Assembly (NCBI RefSeq): GCF_900177375.1
Contig: NZ_FWZU01000002.1
Span: 124,001 to 188,000 of the forward strand
DNA from: Desulfovibrio gilichinskyi
Lineage (GTDB): Bacteria; Desulfobacterota; Desulfovibrionia; Desulfovibrionales; Desulfovibrionaceae
Length of the DNA: 64,000 nucleotides
Reading direction: 5' to 3'
Position 1 is the first letter of the stretch. Each line of letters opens with the position of its first letter. Of this stretch, positions 7,680 through 19,842 are shown piece by piece. The notes beneath the pieces were generated by a model. It worked only from the letters and a program-made list of their open reading frames with translations. It did not search any database and had not been told where the DNA came from. The position numbers and the translations under genes were made by a program.

Positions 7680-9218
7680 ATGAGCGCTCAAAAGGAAAGT
7701 GGTAAGGGCAGAAAAGTGGGCTTTTTTCTGGGGCCGATTGTATTTGCTTTAATGTTACTTATTCCGGTGCCAAGCGGGATGGAGCCGGGAGCTTGGAAAG
7801 TTGCGGCTGTAACAGCTTTGATGGCAATCTGGTGGATTTCGGAAGCAATTCCTATTCCGGCAACGTCTTTATTACCAATCGCTTTGTTTCCTATTCTTGG
7901 AGTTATGAAGTCTGCCGCAGCATGTGGGCCGTATTCAAATCATCTTATTTATCTATTCATGGGTGGTTTCTTTTTGGCAGTAACGATGGAAAGATGGAAT
8001 TTGCATCGTCGCATAGCCATTCACACAATTAAAGCCGTTGGAACAAGTCCGGGGCGTATGATTCTCGGGTTTATGATTGCTACCGGTTTTCTTTCAATGT
8101 GGGTTTCCAACACTGCTACCGCAATGATGATGGTTCCTATCGGTCTTGCTGTTATTCAGCAGGCAACAGGCTTTGATTCACAAACTCTCAGAGCTTGCCC
8201 CACTTCTGGTCCTGAATCTAACTTTGGTAAATGTTTAATGCTCGGTATCGCCTATGCTGCATCCATGGGTGGTGTCGGTACAATAATCGGAACTCCTCCG
8301 AATACCGTTATGGTCGCTATGGTCGACAAAATGTACGGTGTTCAGATCGGGTTCGGACAGTGGATGGTTTACGGTGTTCCTCTTGCTGTGATCATGATCG
8401 GTGTTTCCTGGTGGATTCTTACTCAGGTTCTCTTTCCCACAAAGGGAATGGAGCTTGCCGGAGGGCAGGATATTATTGATCAGGAAATTGAAAAGCTCGG
8501 ACCTATGAGCAAAGAAGAAAAGTACATAGTAATCGTAGGTTGCATTGTTGCCGCTTTCTGGCTGTCCCGTGGGTTCGTTGCCAAAGCTTCTTTTATTAAG
8601 GAAGTTTGGCCTAACTTTAAGTATATTGCTGATGCAACAATTGGTATTCTCGGTTCATTGGTTCTGTTCGCTATCCCTACTAATTTTAAGAAAGGTGAAT
8701 TCCTGCTTGACTGGAAGACCGCTGTTAAAATTCCATGGGATGTTATTCTGCTCTTCGGTGGTGGTTTAGCTATTGCGAACGGTTTTTCTAAAACCGGACT
8801 TGCTTCTTATATCGCATCCAGACTGACCATGCTTGAAGGTATGACTCTACTTGTTTTTGTCGGGCTGGTTGTTATTATCACAATCTTTTTGACAGAAATA
8901 ACTTCCAACACCGCAACGGCTACCTTGCTTGTACCTATTATGGGTAGTGCTGCAATTGCGATGGGTGTTAACCCGCTGGCAACAATTGTCGGTGCTTGTG
9001 TTGCTGCTTCCTTCGCATTCATGCTCCCGGTTGCAACTCCGCCTAATGCAGTTGTTTTCGGTAGCGGGTGTGTTTCGATCAAACAAATGGCCGCAGCCGG
9101 TTTTTGGTTAAACATATTCGGAGCAATTCTAATCACGTTCTCAGTTGTTTACTTCCTACCGGTAATTTGGGGTGTTGATCTGAATGTACTCCCTTCATGG
9201 GCTGTAATGCCTAAATAA
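7680..9218 (+). CDS. DASS/SLC13-family dicarboxylate transporter
   Basis: Integral membrane protein of 512 aa with about a dozen hydrophobic segments. Two SNT signatures of the divalent-anion:sodium symporter family are visible, SNTATAMMMVPIG near residue 142 and SNTATATLLVPIMG near residue 410, one in each inverted half. Members carry succinate, fumarate, malate or sulfate with sodium. The setting next to fumarate reductase, fumarase and malic enzyme makes C4-dicarboxylates the likely cargo, but sulfate cannot be excluded in a sulfate reducer. It is a single-gene unit between its own candidate promoter region and a strong terminator. Confidence 0.9.
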   Translation: MSAQKESGKGRKVGFFLGPIVFALMLLIPVPSGMEPGAWKVAAVTALMAIWWISEAIPIPATSLLPIALFPILGVMKSAAACGPYSNHLIYLFMGGFFLAVTMERWNLHRRIAIHTIKAVGTSPGRMILGFMIATGFLSMWVSNTATAMMMVPIGLAVIQQATGFDSQTLRACPTSGPESNFGKCLMLGIAYAASMGGVGTIIGTPPNTVMVAMVDKMYGVQIGFGQWMVYGVPLAVIMIGVSWWILTQVLFPTKGMELAGGQDIIDQEIEKLGPMSKEEKYIVIVGCIVAAFWLSRGFVAKASFIKEVWPNFKYIADATIGILGSLVLFAIPTNFKKGEFLLDWKTAVKIPWDVILLFGGGLAIANGFSKTGLASYIASRLTMLEGMTLLVFVGLVVIITIFLTEITSNTATATLLVPIMGSAAIAMGVNPLATIVGACVAASFAFMLPVATPPNAVVFGSGCVSIKQMAAAGFWLNIFGAILITFSVVYFLPVIWGVDLNVLPSWAVMPK

Positions 9219-9230
9219 AACAATCATCTT

Positions 9231-9270
9231 ATTTCCGGGCGATATTTTTATCGCCCGGAAATATTTTTTC
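9231..9270 (+). terminator. Rho-independent terminator after the dicarboxylate carrier
   Basis: Perfect 14-bp stem at 9231-9244 and 9249-9262 with a TTTT loop, followed by a run of six T. Confidence 0.92.
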
Positions 9271-9545
9271 AAAGAAATATTATTTTTATACTTTACTAAA
9301 AGATAAGAGTCGTAGCGGACTAGCGCTGACTAAATTTTATGATTGAAAGAACGAAAATTTTTGACCGAAGCCGGATTTAGGTAGAGCTAAAAATTAATGC
9401 CCCTTCTGCTCTTGCTTATTCGAAGGCGTTTCTTAGCTGAAAAGATTAAGAATATTCGGTCGACAATGTATGACAACTGCATGTTTGTCCGTTTTTTTCC
9501 TGCTACCCGCAAGGCGGGGAAAAAGGATAATTTATCCGTTGTCAT

Positions 9546-9692
9546 GGGAGACTTCAAAATGCCTCGCAAGCATTTTCCCGGCAGTGACGTTACAGTTTGC
9601 CTGCTCATCGCAACAACTGGTTGTAGCACTTACGACTTGGCAGTATGGCGGACCTCATCAGTACCTCCTGCGTTTGCTGTCGGGAAGTCTCC
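9546..9692 (+). ncRNA. Folded RNA upstream of pta, possibly 6S-like
   Basis: The ends pair perfectly: GGAGACTTC at 9547-9555 with GAAGTCTCC at 9684-9692. Immediately inside, CCGGCAG at 9578-9584 pairs with CTGTCGG at 9677-9683, with one wobble. Between these on the 5' side is a hairpin with a 7-bp stem (AAAATGC 9556-9562, GCATTTT 9570-9576). An alternative pairing joins GCAAGC at 9566-9571 to GTTTGC at 9672-9677. An apical hairpin is possible near 9611-9623. The closing stem, the TCGCAAGC segment at 9564-9571 and CCTGCG at 9667-9672 recall 6S RNA, and the roughly 150-nt size is somewhat short for it. A GATAAT at 9526-9531 could be a -10 box. It could instead be a leader of pta, which starts 72 bp downstream. 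The rest of 9271-9764 holds no gene I can support. Confidence 0.45.
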
Positions 9693-9764
9693 TTCTAATA
9701 GAAACGAAAGCATGATATAAAAAACTATTGTGGTATTATTTTATTTCCTAAATCCGGAGAAAAT

Positions 9765-11867
9765 ATGTCGAATTGTCTTTATATAGCGGCTACAGAAGCA
9801 CGCAGCGGAAAGTCTGCTATTGTGCTGGGCGTAATGCAGTTGCTGCTGACCCATGTTCGTAAGGTTGCGATTTTCAGACCTATTATTCATGACGGCTTTG
9901 GCGGCGGGCGTGATCATGATATTGATTTAATTCTGAGCCATTTTAAACTCCCTCAAAAGTATGAAACAACTTACGTCTATACTCAGAGTGAAGCGACAAG
10001 AATGATTAATGACGGAAATAATTCAGTATTAATGGAAAATATTCTTGAAAAGTTCAGAAGTCTCCAAGAAGAATATGATTTTGTGCTTTGTGAAGGGACT
10101 GATTATTTGGGAGCTGAAGCCGCAGTTGAATTTGAAATAAATATGGATGTAGTAGGCAATTTAGGCTGCCCTGTACTTGCTGTGCTTAACGGAATGGAAG
10201 GTCAGGAAGATGAAATATGTGATTTGTCCAGAAGGACATTTGATTTGTTTCAGGAAAAGGGGTTGGACGTTATTGCTGTTATGGTTAACAGGGCCGGCAA
10301 AAAGGTTTCCAGTGATTTGGTTGACAGGATAAAAGCGGGCTTCATCACTGTGAACAAACCTCTGGTATATATTATCCCTGATGATAAACGACTTGCAAAC
10401 CCGACTGTAAATGATGTTGCAAAATGGATGGATTGTAAGGTCCTGTACGGAGCAGACAGACTGGAAACTCCCGTAAATGATTACGTTGTAGCAGCAATGC
10501 ATATTGAGAATTTTTTGAAGTATGTCGGTGAGGGAAGTCTTATTATCACCCCCGGAGACCGCTCCGATATTATTCTTGCAAGCTTGGCGTCGCGCTTGTC
10601 AGATGCCTACCCGAATATATCAGGCATTCTTCTGACAGGCGGTATACATCCGGCAATGACCGTGCATCATCTTATAGAAGGCTGGAAAGGTGTTCCGATA
10701 CCTATCTTAATTGTCCCGGAGCATACATACAAAACTGCGCAGATAGTGCAGGGACTTCACGGAACCATTGATCCTGAAAACAGTGTTAAGGTTCTGTCGG
10801 CACTCGGCCTTTTTGAAACATGTGTAAACTCTCATGAATTGCAACAGAAGCTGGTCTCAACAGTCTCTACAAGAATTACTCCGTTTATGTTTGAACATAC
10901 CCTGCTGCATAAAGCACGTGAGAAAAAACAGCATATAGTTTTGCCTGAAGGTACAAGTGAAAGAATTCTGCATGCTGCTGATATTTTGACGCGTAGGGAT
11001 GTTGTTACACTTACGTTACTCGGTAATGAGGAAGAAATCAGGCAGATTGCATCAAATATTGATATCAATCTTGAGGGCATAAATATTGTCGACCCCGTGA
11101 AGGCAGATTGTTTTGAAAAGTTTGTGGAAGATTATTATGAACTGCGTAAGCACAAGTGCATTATGAAAGAAGATGCCCGTGACCGTATGAGTGATCCTAC
11201 GTATTTCGGGACAATGATGGTCAAGACCGGAATGGCGGGTGGAATGGTTTCCGGATCGGTTACTACAACAGCTCAGACTATCCGTCCTGCTTTTGAATTT
11301 ATAAAAACAAAGCCCGGAGTATCAATAGTTTCCAGTGTTTTTCTAATGTGCCAGAATGATCAGGTTATGGTTTACGGGGATTGCGCAGTAAATCCTAATC
11401 CTGATGCCAGCGAGCTTGCGGAAATTGCAATCAGCTCGGCGGAGACTGCAAGAATCTTCGGTATCGAGCCACGGGTGGCAATGCTTTCGTATTCAACAGG
11501 ATCTTTGAGTAAAGGGAAAGATGTAGATAAAGTGGTGGAAGCGACCAGAATTATTCGCGAGAAAGCACCGGATTTGGCGGTGGAAGGACCGCTTCAATAT
11601 GATGTTGCTGTTGACCCTTACGCTGCAGAGGAGTTTATGCCCGGTAATGCCGTTGCAGGCAAAGCGACTGTTTTGATTTTTCCTGACCTTAATACAGGTA
11701 ACAATACGTATAAGGCTGTTCAAAGGTCTGTGCCTGATTCGGTTGCCATCGGTCCTATACTTCAGGGACTTAAAAAACCGGTTAACGATTTGAGCCGCGG
11801 GTGTCAGGTGCGTGATATTGTCAACACTGTGGCAATTACGGCGATTCAAGCTCAGTCTGAATCTTAA
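9765..11867 (+). CDS. pta: Phosphate acetyltransferase, long form
   Basis: Converts acetyl-CoA and phosphate to acetyl-phosphate, the step before substrate-level ATP synthesis by acetate kinase. The 700-aa protein has the long-form layout: an N-terminal BioD-like P-loop domain (ATEARSGKSAIVLG near residue 9), a DRTGG middle domain around residues 210-320, and the catalytic PTA_PTB domain from about 370 to the end, starting at KKQHIVLPEGTSERIL. The following gene is pyruvate:ferredoxin oxidoreductase, which supplies the acetyl-CoA. No acetate kinase gene is in the window. The start is preceded by CCGGAGAAAAT. Confidence 0.95.
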   Translation: MSNCLYIAATEARSGKSAIVLGVMQLLLTHVRKVAIFRPIIHDGFGGGRDHDIDLILSHFKLPQKYETTYVYTQSEATRMINDGNNSVLMENILEKFRSLQEEYDFVLCEGTDYLGAEAAVEFEINMDVVGNLGCPVLAVLNGMEGQEDEICDLSRRTFDLFQEKGLDVIAVMVNRAGKKVSSDLVDRIKAGFITVNKPLVYIIPDDKRLANPTVNDVAKWMDCKVLYGADRLETPVNDYVVAAMHIENFLKYVGEGSLIITPGDRSDIILASLASRLSDAYPNISGILLTGGIHPAMTVHHLIEGWKGVPIPILIVPEHTYKTAQIVQGLHGTIDPENSVKVLSALGLFETCVNSHELQQKLVSTVSTRITPFMFEHTLLHKAREKKQHIVLPEGTSERILHAADILTRRDVVTLTLLGNEEEIRQIASNIDINLEGINIVDPVKADCFEKFVEDYYELRKHKCIMKEDARDRMSDPTYFGTMMVKTGMAGGMVSGSVTTTAQTIRPAFEFIKTKPGVSIVSSVFLMCQNDQVMVYGDCAVNPNPDASELAEIAISSAETARIFGIEPRVAMLSYSTGSLSKGKDVDKVVEATRIIREKAPDLAVEGPLQYDVAVDPYAAEEFMPGNAVAGKATVLIFPDLNTGNNTYKAVQRSVPDSVAIGPILQGLKKPVNDLSRGCQVRDIVNTVAITAIQAQSES

Positions 11868-11943
11868 TCAGCCAATAATTCAGTATCTTATGTTTAAATT
11901 AATTTTGTTGAATGCCTATTCAATATATAGTTGTAATAAGTCG

Positions 11944-11993
11944 TTAAAGCGTTTATATACAGCTTTAAAGGTACTGTTTGATCAATCGATCAA
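11944..11993 (+). promoter_or_regulatory. Two palindromes in the pyruvate:ferredoxin oxidoreductase upstream region
   Basis: TTAAAGC at 11944-11950 and GCTTTAA at 11962-11968 are exact inverted repeats with 11 bp between, the spacer containing a TATATA. Ten bases further, TTGATC-AATC-GATCAA at 11978-11993 is another inverted repeat; read as TTGAT-N6-ATCAA it has the half-site spacing of Crp-type sites rather than the N4 of Fnr. Both lie 117-166 bp before the start codon. The regulator is unknown. Confidence 0.4.
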
Positions 11994-12025
11994 TGAGGTC
12001 AGCTTCATTTTTGCCGGGATGCTGA

Positions 12026-15658
<3,633 letters not shown>

Positions 15659-15680
15659 TCTCTGTCTCAATATGAATTAA

Positions 15681-15723
15681 AAAGCCCCCGGATTCGTTAA
15701 ATCGAATTCGGGGGCTTTATTTA
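15681..15723 (+). terminator. Rho-independent terminator after por
   Basis: AAAGCCCCCGGATTCG at 15681-15696 pairs with CGAATTCGGGGGCTTT at 15703-15718 with one wobble, followed by a T-rich tail. Confidence 0.92.
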
Positions 15724-15808
15724 CCTGCCTAAACTAGCTTTATGATTTTTATCCGGCATAAAAATCCGCATTTATAATGTTCTTACTTGGTAATTGCAGA
15801 TGGTAAAC

Positions 15809-16423
15809 TTACGCAGATTGCTGTTCGAGGAGAGCCAGCTCGGCTTGAAGGAGGGCCAGGTCAACCTGTTTAGTTTTTAATTCTTCTGCAGCTTTTTCAT
15901 CACTGGATGATTTTGCTCTGAGTTCTTCAATTTCTTCTTCAGCGTCGCTGATTTCATTTTTTTTGTCAGTTATTTCGTCAGAATCAGTTTCGGTTCCCTG
16001 AGCTGCGCCACTTCCCCCGGCACCTCCGGCACTTGCCCCTTTGGCTCCGCCAGAGTTACTCTTTGAACCTTCTGAATTTTCAGAGCCCTGCTGAGCGTCT
16101 CCTTCGCTCTTAGCTCCAGCCCCTTCCGGCTGCACTTCTTTCATGTTTGAAGTGTCTAGACCATTTTTTTGGGCAAAGGCATCCATGGTTCCTTTCAGCT
16201 CATTTTTTTGTTTATCATTGAGTTCTGAAGGGTCCTTTGCTCCGAATTCGTCAAGTTTGGTTTTAAACAGATCCATAGCTTCGGCGGAGATTATAACCGT
16301 GTCGCCAGACTGAGTTTTAGATTTAATAAGTTCTTCGTCGTGTACCTGTTTTTTTTGAATAGCCTGACTCGTGTCCACTGAGCTGCCGGTTATACTCTGA
16401 TCAATCGATGAAATTCCATCCAT
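15809..16423 (-). CDS. Hypothetical acidic protein with low-complexity linker and C-terminal coiled coil
   Basis: A 204-aa soluble protein that I do not recognise. The first 90 residues include GDTVIISAEAMDLF, a motif shape common in flagellar and secretion-linked proteins, but not enough for an assignment. Residues about 100-145 are a Gly/Ser/Ala/Glu low-complexity linker. The last 60 residues are Glu/Lys/Ala/Leu-rich with heptad-like spacing, ending in LALLQAELALLEQQ, a probable coiled coil. There is no signal peptide or membrane segment. AAGGAG precedes the ATG. It is a lone gene, facing por, downstream of the RimK pair but separated from it by a terminator. Confidence 0.8.
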   Translation of the reverse strand: MDGISSIDQSITGSSVDTSQAIQKKQVHDEELIKSKTQSGDTVIISAEAMDLFKTKLDEFGAKDPSELNDKQKNELKGTMDAFAQKNGLDTSNMKEVQPEGAGAKSEGDAQQGSENSEGSKSNSGGAKGASAGGAGGSGAAQGTETDSDEITDKKNEISDAEEEIEELRAKSSSDEKAAEELKTKQVDLALLQAELALLEQQSA

Positions 16424-16510
16424 AGCATTCTCCTTTTTTGAAGTTAAAGCCGTCTAGATGAATTAAGTAAGCAAGATATTGACCAAGTTATATTAAGTTA
16501 TATTAAGAAT

Positions 16511-16540
16511 AAAAAAGCCGCCTAAAGTGGCGGCTTAAAA
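16511..16540 (-). terminator. Rho-independent terminator of the rimK operon
   Basis: On the minus strand GCCGCC and GGCGGC (plus positions 16517-16522 and 16529-16534) form the stem, extended by AA/TT, with T-runs on the minus strand after it. The A-run on the other side makes it usable in both directions. Confidence 0.85.
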
Positions 16541-16558
16541 AAAATATGAAGTCTGCGG

Positions 16559-17464
16559 CTAACCGCGGCCTTTAGTTTTTGTTTTGCCGTGCTTGGCATT
16601 TTTTTCAATAAAAGCGATCAATTTCCCGGCCACGTCTTTGCCGGTTGTTTTTTCAATTCCTTCAAGCCCCGGTGAGGAATTTACTTCCATAACAACCGGA
16701 CCGTGTTTTGAACGGAGTATATCAACACCGCAAAATCCCAGTCCCATAATTTTAGCACTGCGGACGGCTGTTGAACGTTCTTCAGGGGTAATGGTTATAA
16801 GTGAAGCTGTTCCGCCCTGATGCAGGTTGGATCTAAAGTCTCCTTCGCGTCCCTGCCGTTTCATGGAGGCAATAACCTTATCACCGATGACCAGACAGCG
16901 GATGTCAGAACCGGATGCTTCAGCAATAAACTCCTGAACTAAAATATTGGCATTAAGTCCTTTGAAAGCTTCTATTATACTTGCCGCTGTATTCTTTGTT
17001 TCTGCTAAAACGACTCCTTTCCCCTGAGTTCCTTCCAGCAGTTTGATAACAAGCGGAGCACCCCCGACGACATTGATGAGGTCTTCAGTGTATTTTGTGG
17101 AATGGGCAAAAGCTGTTACAGGAAGGCCTATTCCTTTTCTTGCTAAAAGTTGCAAGCTTCTAAGCTTATCACGCGAGCGGGTGATGGATACGGATTCATT
17201 TACGCAATATACGCCCATCATTTCAAACTGGCGGACGACTGCGCAGCCGTAAAAAGTAATTGATGCACCGATGCGCGGAATTATTGCGTCAAACCCTTCA
17301 AGTGCTTCACCTTTGTAAAGAATACTCGGGTTGTGAGAAGTTATATTCATGTAGCAACGCAAGGGATTGATTACCTGTACTTCGTGGCCACGCTCTTCGC
17401 AGGCGCGGACCATGGAGGAAGTAGAGTAAAGTTCTTTTCTGCGTGAAAGAATGCCTATTTTCAT
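16559..17464 (-). CDS. rimK: RimK-family ATP-grasp alpha-L-glutamate ligase
   Basis: ATP-grasp ligase that adds glutamate residues to a carboxylate; E. coli RimK modifies the C-terminus of ribosomal protein S6. The 301-aa chain starts with [15 protein letters not shown], has the ATP-grasp nucleotide block [15 protein letters not shown] near residue 140, and ends with the metal/ATP signature [21 protein letters not shown] near residue 250. The final tail is Lys/Gly-rich. It follows the protease-like gene with only one base between them, so the two are one operon. The exact acceptor is inferred from the family only. Confidence 0.92.
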   Translation of the reverse strand: MKIGILSRRKELYSTSSMVRACEERGHEVQVINPLRCYMNITSHNPSILYKGEALEGFDAIIPRIGASITFYGCAVVRQFEMMGVYCVNESVSITRSRDKLRSLQLLARKGIGLPVTAFAHSTKYTEDLINVVGGAPLVIKLLEGTQGKGVVLAETKNTAASIIEAFKGLNANILVQEFIAEASGSDIRCLVIGDKVIASMKRQGREGDFRSNLHQGGTASLITITPEERSTAVRSAKIMGLGFCGVDILRSKHGPVVMEVNSSPGLEGIEKTTGKDVAGKLIAFIEKNAKHGKTKTKGRG

Positions 17465-17465
17465 A

Positions 17466-17954
17466 TCAATCTCCGGAAATTAAAATCTTTTTATGGACAG
17501 CAGCTAAATCTTTTCCCAAAACATAGGAACGTTTGGGATCTACTACTAATTTTTGCGCCATGGCAGTGCGGCCCAGAAGCATTCTGAACTTCATGGTATC
17601 GCGATTGGTTAATGTGACTTCTACTTCCCAAGTAAGTTGGCCCATCGTCAACGGCGTCATAATTACAGTTCTTTTTTCCACTCCGCCGCCGGAATTAGTT
17701 ACGCGACGGGTATCTACGACAGGGGCTTCGCAGAACAGTTCTATATCTTTTCTTCCCTGCGCAGGGTGAATGCCGAAACGAATCCAGCGTTTACCGTCAC
17801 GCTCGAAAAATTCTTGCTGAAAAGAGTGCAGGCAGGATGTTTTTGCACCTGTGTCAACTTTAGCCTTAATTGCGGGAATTCCAAGTTCAGGGAAACAGGC
17901 CCACTCCCGCCAGCCGATGATTGTTCGGCCGTACACTGTGTCCGGTCGCTTCAC
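17466..17954 (-). CDS. RimK-associated retropepsin-like zinc/aspartic protease (RimB type)
   Basis: A 162-aa protein of the family often annotated ATP-dependent zinc protease. The motif [13 protein letters not shown] near residue 31 has the DTG of retropepsin-like aspartic proteases. The family is regularly linked to RimK and is thought to trim or reverse glutamate tails; here the adjacency with rimK is exact. The start is GTG at 17954 with AGGAG six bases upstream. The divergent region to 18232 contains no other gene I can support. Confidence 0.88.
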   Translation of the reverse strand: MKRPDTVYGRTIIGWREWACFPELGIPAIKAKVDTGAKTSCLHSFQQEFFERDGKRWIRFGIHPAQGRKDIELFCEAPVVDTRRVTNSGGGVEKRTVIMTPLTMGQLTWEVEVTLTNRDTMKFRMLLGRTAMAQKLVVDPKRSYVLGKDLAAVHKKILISGD

Positions 17955-18232
17955 TCTGTGCTCCTAGGTTATCATTTAAGCGCAAAATCAATGAAGAATG
18001 GACATCTTATCAAGATTAGACGTATTGCGGCAAATAGTATTAACGGCTCTCTGAAAATCAGAGCGAGGAAGTGGATAAATGTCGCCGCATTTAAATGCAA
18101 GGAAAAAAGATATATTAAAAATGCGGATGAATATAATTTCTTATTTTATCTTTAGCAGTGAAAGAAAACCTTCCTTGATAAAAAAACAGTTTCAGGCAAG
18201 AACAGCCACACGCGTAGCAAAGGAGGGGGCGT

Positions 18233-18925
18233 TTGACCATTATAACATTTAATTCGTTACTGGATGAAAAAATAGCAGATACTGCCGCTCAGATGAAAAG
18301 GGTGTTGCGTGAGCATGATCCTCTAAAAATTGCGGTAGCATGGACCGGCGGAAAAGATTCCACAGTCGTTCTTGCCATATGGCGTGAAGTTTTGAAGGCT
18401 GAAGGAATCTTGACACCTCTATGCTTTTCAATTGACACAGGGGTTAAGTTTCCAGAGGTAATGTCATTCAGGGATAATCTTGCCGAGGATTGGAATATCG
18501 ATTTAAAAGTGATTCGCCCTGAAGTTGATATAAAAGCATATCCTATCGCAAAAGATACGGTTTCCTGCTGTCGGGATTTAAAAATTATTCCGCTTCAAAA
18601 AGCTCTGGCAAAAGAAAGCATTGAGGTCTTAATCACCGGAATCAGACGTGATGAACACCCGAGCAGGGCTGCCAGAGAACCTCTTGAACATCGCGAAAAT
18701 CCTGATCACACCGTATTTAATCCAATCCTTGAGTGGACAGAAATGGATATATGGTCATTTATAACTATGCATGAAATTCCTCATTGTGAACTTTACGATA
18801 AAGGATATAGATCGCTGGGATGTCAGCCCTGCACTGTTCTGGGAGAAGGTGAAGGGGAGCGGCAGGGGCGAAATAAAGATAAAGAAAAGAATCTGGAACT
18901 GTTAACTTCGCTTGGATATTTTTAA
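18233..18925 (+). CDS. CysH-like PP-loop protein with four cysteines (APS/PAPS reductase family)
   Basis: Member of the PAPS reductase/PP-loop ATPase superfamily, 230 aa. It has the nucleotide loop AWTGGKDSTVVLA near residue 36, the SIDTGVKFPEV strand near residue 66, and two cysteine pairs, CC at 112-113 and CQPC at 197-200. In assimilatory APS reductases the same CC...CxxC set binds a [4Fe-4S] cluster. The C-terminal ECGLH catalytic tail of CysH is missing, so reductase activity is doubtful; a cluster-dependent sulfotransfer or tRNA/DNA thiolation-like role is possible. The start is TTG at 18233 behind AGGAGGGGG at 18221-18229. Its stop overlaps the start of the UDG-like gene by one base. 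Confidence 0.85.
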   Translation: MTIITFNSLLDEKIADTAAQMKRVLREHDPLKIAVAWTGGKDSTVVLAIWREVLKAEGILTPLCFSIDTGVKFPEVMSFRDNLAEDWNIDLKVIRPEVDIKAYPIAKDTVSCCRDLKIIPLQKALAKESIEVLITGIRRDEHPSRAAREPLEHRENPDHTVFNPILEWTEMDIWSFITMHEIPHCELYDKGYRSLGCQPCTVLGEGEGERQGRNKDKEKNLELLTSLGYF

Positions 18926-19635
18926 TGAAAATAAATTTTTGTAATACTACTTATATAATAGATAGTTCGTGGGATAATTTTTTTACAGCAGATAGATTGG
19001 CGCAACTGGATAAAATCGGTGCAGCAATAGGAACTGATTTTACTCCGCCGGCTGATAAAGTTTTGCGGTTTTCACAAGTTGACCTTGCACGTGTACGAGT
19101 AGTCATTCTGGGACAAGATCCATACCCGCAATCAGGCGTGGCAACAGGGCGATCATTTGAGGTCGGTAATATCAAACGCTGGTCGGATTTGAAACGGAAC
19201 GCTTCACTGGTTAATATGCTTAAGTTGTTGCATAAAAATTATATCGGAGCATCTGACATTGCTGCAATCAGCAAAGTTCGTGAAGATATAGACGAAGGAA
19301 GCTTTCCCGTTCTGCCGCCGACGGAACTTTTCAGTCATTTTGAAAAGCAGGGTGTTTTGATGCTGAATGCTGCCTTTACCTGCAAAATTGATAATTCGGG
19401 TAGTCACACAGATGTCTGGAAATCATTTTCGCAAGACTTGCTCAGGTTTATTGCAGAAAATAACCCGCAAATTAAATGGTTCCTCTGGGGAAAAGATGCG
19501 CAGGAGTTCTGTGCATTTATTTCTGATTCAAAAAAGTTTAAAAGTTATCACCCGCGTTTGTTTGACCAAAAAGAAGGTTCTTTTTTAAAAGAAAACCACT
19601 TTGCGAAATGCCCGGAAATTAATTGGGTTGAATAA
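18925..19635 (+). CDS. Divergent uracil-DNA glycosylase-superfamily protein
   Basis: Base-excision enzyme superfamily member, 236 aa. Motif A reads ILGQDPYPQSGVATGRSF from residue 61, keeping the catalytic Asp65 of the family-1 GQDPYH signature but with Pro in place of the His. VLMLNAAFT corresponds to the LLLN strand, and YHPRLFD near the C-terminus keeps the His-Pro of HPSPLS. So it looks catalytically plausible but is not an ordinary Ung. It overlaps the CysH-like gene by one base (TAATG), so the pair is co-translated. Substrate unknown; uracil or another damaged or modified base is possible. Confidence 0.85.
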   Translation: MKINFCNTTYIIDSSWDNFFTADRLAQLDKIGAAIGTDFTPPADKVLRFSQVDLARVRVVILGQDPYPQSGVATGRSFEVGNIKRWSDLKRNASLVNMLKLLHKNYIGASDIAAISKVREDIDEGSFPVLPPTELFSHFEKQGVLMLNAAFTCKIDNSGSHTDVWKSFSQDLLRFIAENNPQIKWFLWGKDAQEFCAFISDSKKFKSYHPRLFDQKEGSFLKENHFAKCPEINWVE

Positions 19636-19680
19636 TATAATTAAAAAATCAGTTTCTTTTTTAAATACCCATTCCACAAC

Positions 19681-19800
19681 TAAAAAGTTTTGGGATTCTT
19701 AAACCCTTTTCCCAAAAGGGTTTAAGCCGGCCGAGGCTATTATTTCTTTATTGCCGCTATGGTTGGCTCCGAGGCTGATATATATTATGGTTTCGCTCAC
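19681..19800. repeat. Intergenic hairpin element, possibly a dispersed repeat
   Basis: TTAAACCCTTTT at 19699-19710 and AAAAGGGTTTAA at 19714-19725 form a perfect 12-bp stem with a CCC loop, followed by GCCGGCCGAGGC and later a second CCGAGGCT near 19770. From memory, similar hairpins of TTTGGGATTCTTAAACCC type followed by GCCG-rich sequence recur between genes of Desulfovibrio. Only one copy is in the window, so its repeat status is inference. No T-tract follows on either strand. Confidence 0.4.
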
Positions 19801-19842
19801 GCATTTTTGTTAATCGCGATAATTGAATAAATCAGGTGAAAA

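Noticed and set aside
9397-9720. 107-aa plus-strand frame before pta
   Set aside because: No family-like sequence, and it runs through the folded RNA.
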